Positions 63,881-64,000 of a DNA stretch of 64,000 nt are shown here, in pieces. Within the stretch, counting starts at the first letter, position 1. Each line of letters begins with the position of its first letter. The DNA comes from Sarcocystis neurona (Eukaryota; Apicomplexa; Conoidasida; Eucoccidiorida; Sarcocystidae): the NCBI GenBank assembly GCA_000727475.1, contig KL647315.1, forward strand, positions 807,930 through 871,929. The letters run 5' to 3'. The notes under the pieces were generated by a model that saw only the letters and a list, made by a program, of their open reading frames with translations, was not told where the DNA came from and made no database searches. The position numbers were made by a program, and so were the translations under genes.

Positions 63881-64000
63881 AACAACATTGCAGACACGTA
63901 TTGACAAGGCACAGATATACAGAAGGATAAAGAGAAAAGGTGTAGGACGGATAGACTTACCTGTCTATAAAATATATAGAGAGAGAAAACCCAGACGGAG

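Overview
The window looks like a piece of an apicomplexan, most probably coccidian, Eimeria-type genome. Three things point there. CAG/AGC/GCN triplet tracts run through both coding and non-coding DNA and encode long Ala, Gln and Ser runs. Large introns are filled with TATATG/TATACA-type minisatellites. The recognisable genes are eukaryotic, multi-exon and swollen by in-frame low-complexity insertions. Species was not determined.

Layout. (1) 1-4852, + strand: the 3' end of SMC3 (cohesin ATPase), entering from the left edge; four exons carry the C-terminal ABC lobe. (2) 4853-8881: non-coding, with TATA-type satellites. (3) 8882-9742, +: a weak two-exon gene of unknown function. (4) 10311-30739, - strand: one giant Ala/Ser/Gln-rich open frame broken only by a 706-N assembly gap. 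The two gap edges are the same 121 bp, and overlapping them restores a single frame of 6,533 codons. Similar minus-strand Ala-rich patches continue to about 34.35 kb. (5) 34.4-40.4 kb: mostly non-coding, with a decayed coding relic (37.36-38.06 kb) and a CTG/CAG patch. (6) 40418-63880, +: RPC1, the largest subunit of RNA polymerase III, in about 12 exons. It keeps the Zn-binding N-terminus, the NADFDGD catalytic loop, the bridge helix and the trigger loop, has several low-complexity insertions, and its introns are packed with minisatellites.

SMC3 (chromosome cohesion) and RPC1 (tRNA/5S transcription) are housekeeping genes with no evident functional link; they share only the repeat-rich setting. 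The giant minus-strand gene is the most unusual item. It has no recognisable full domain, but holds a short RRM-like segment, an Arg/Ser-rich stretch and one non-repetitive helical island. No rRNA, tRNA, CRISPR array or transposase was recognised by eye.
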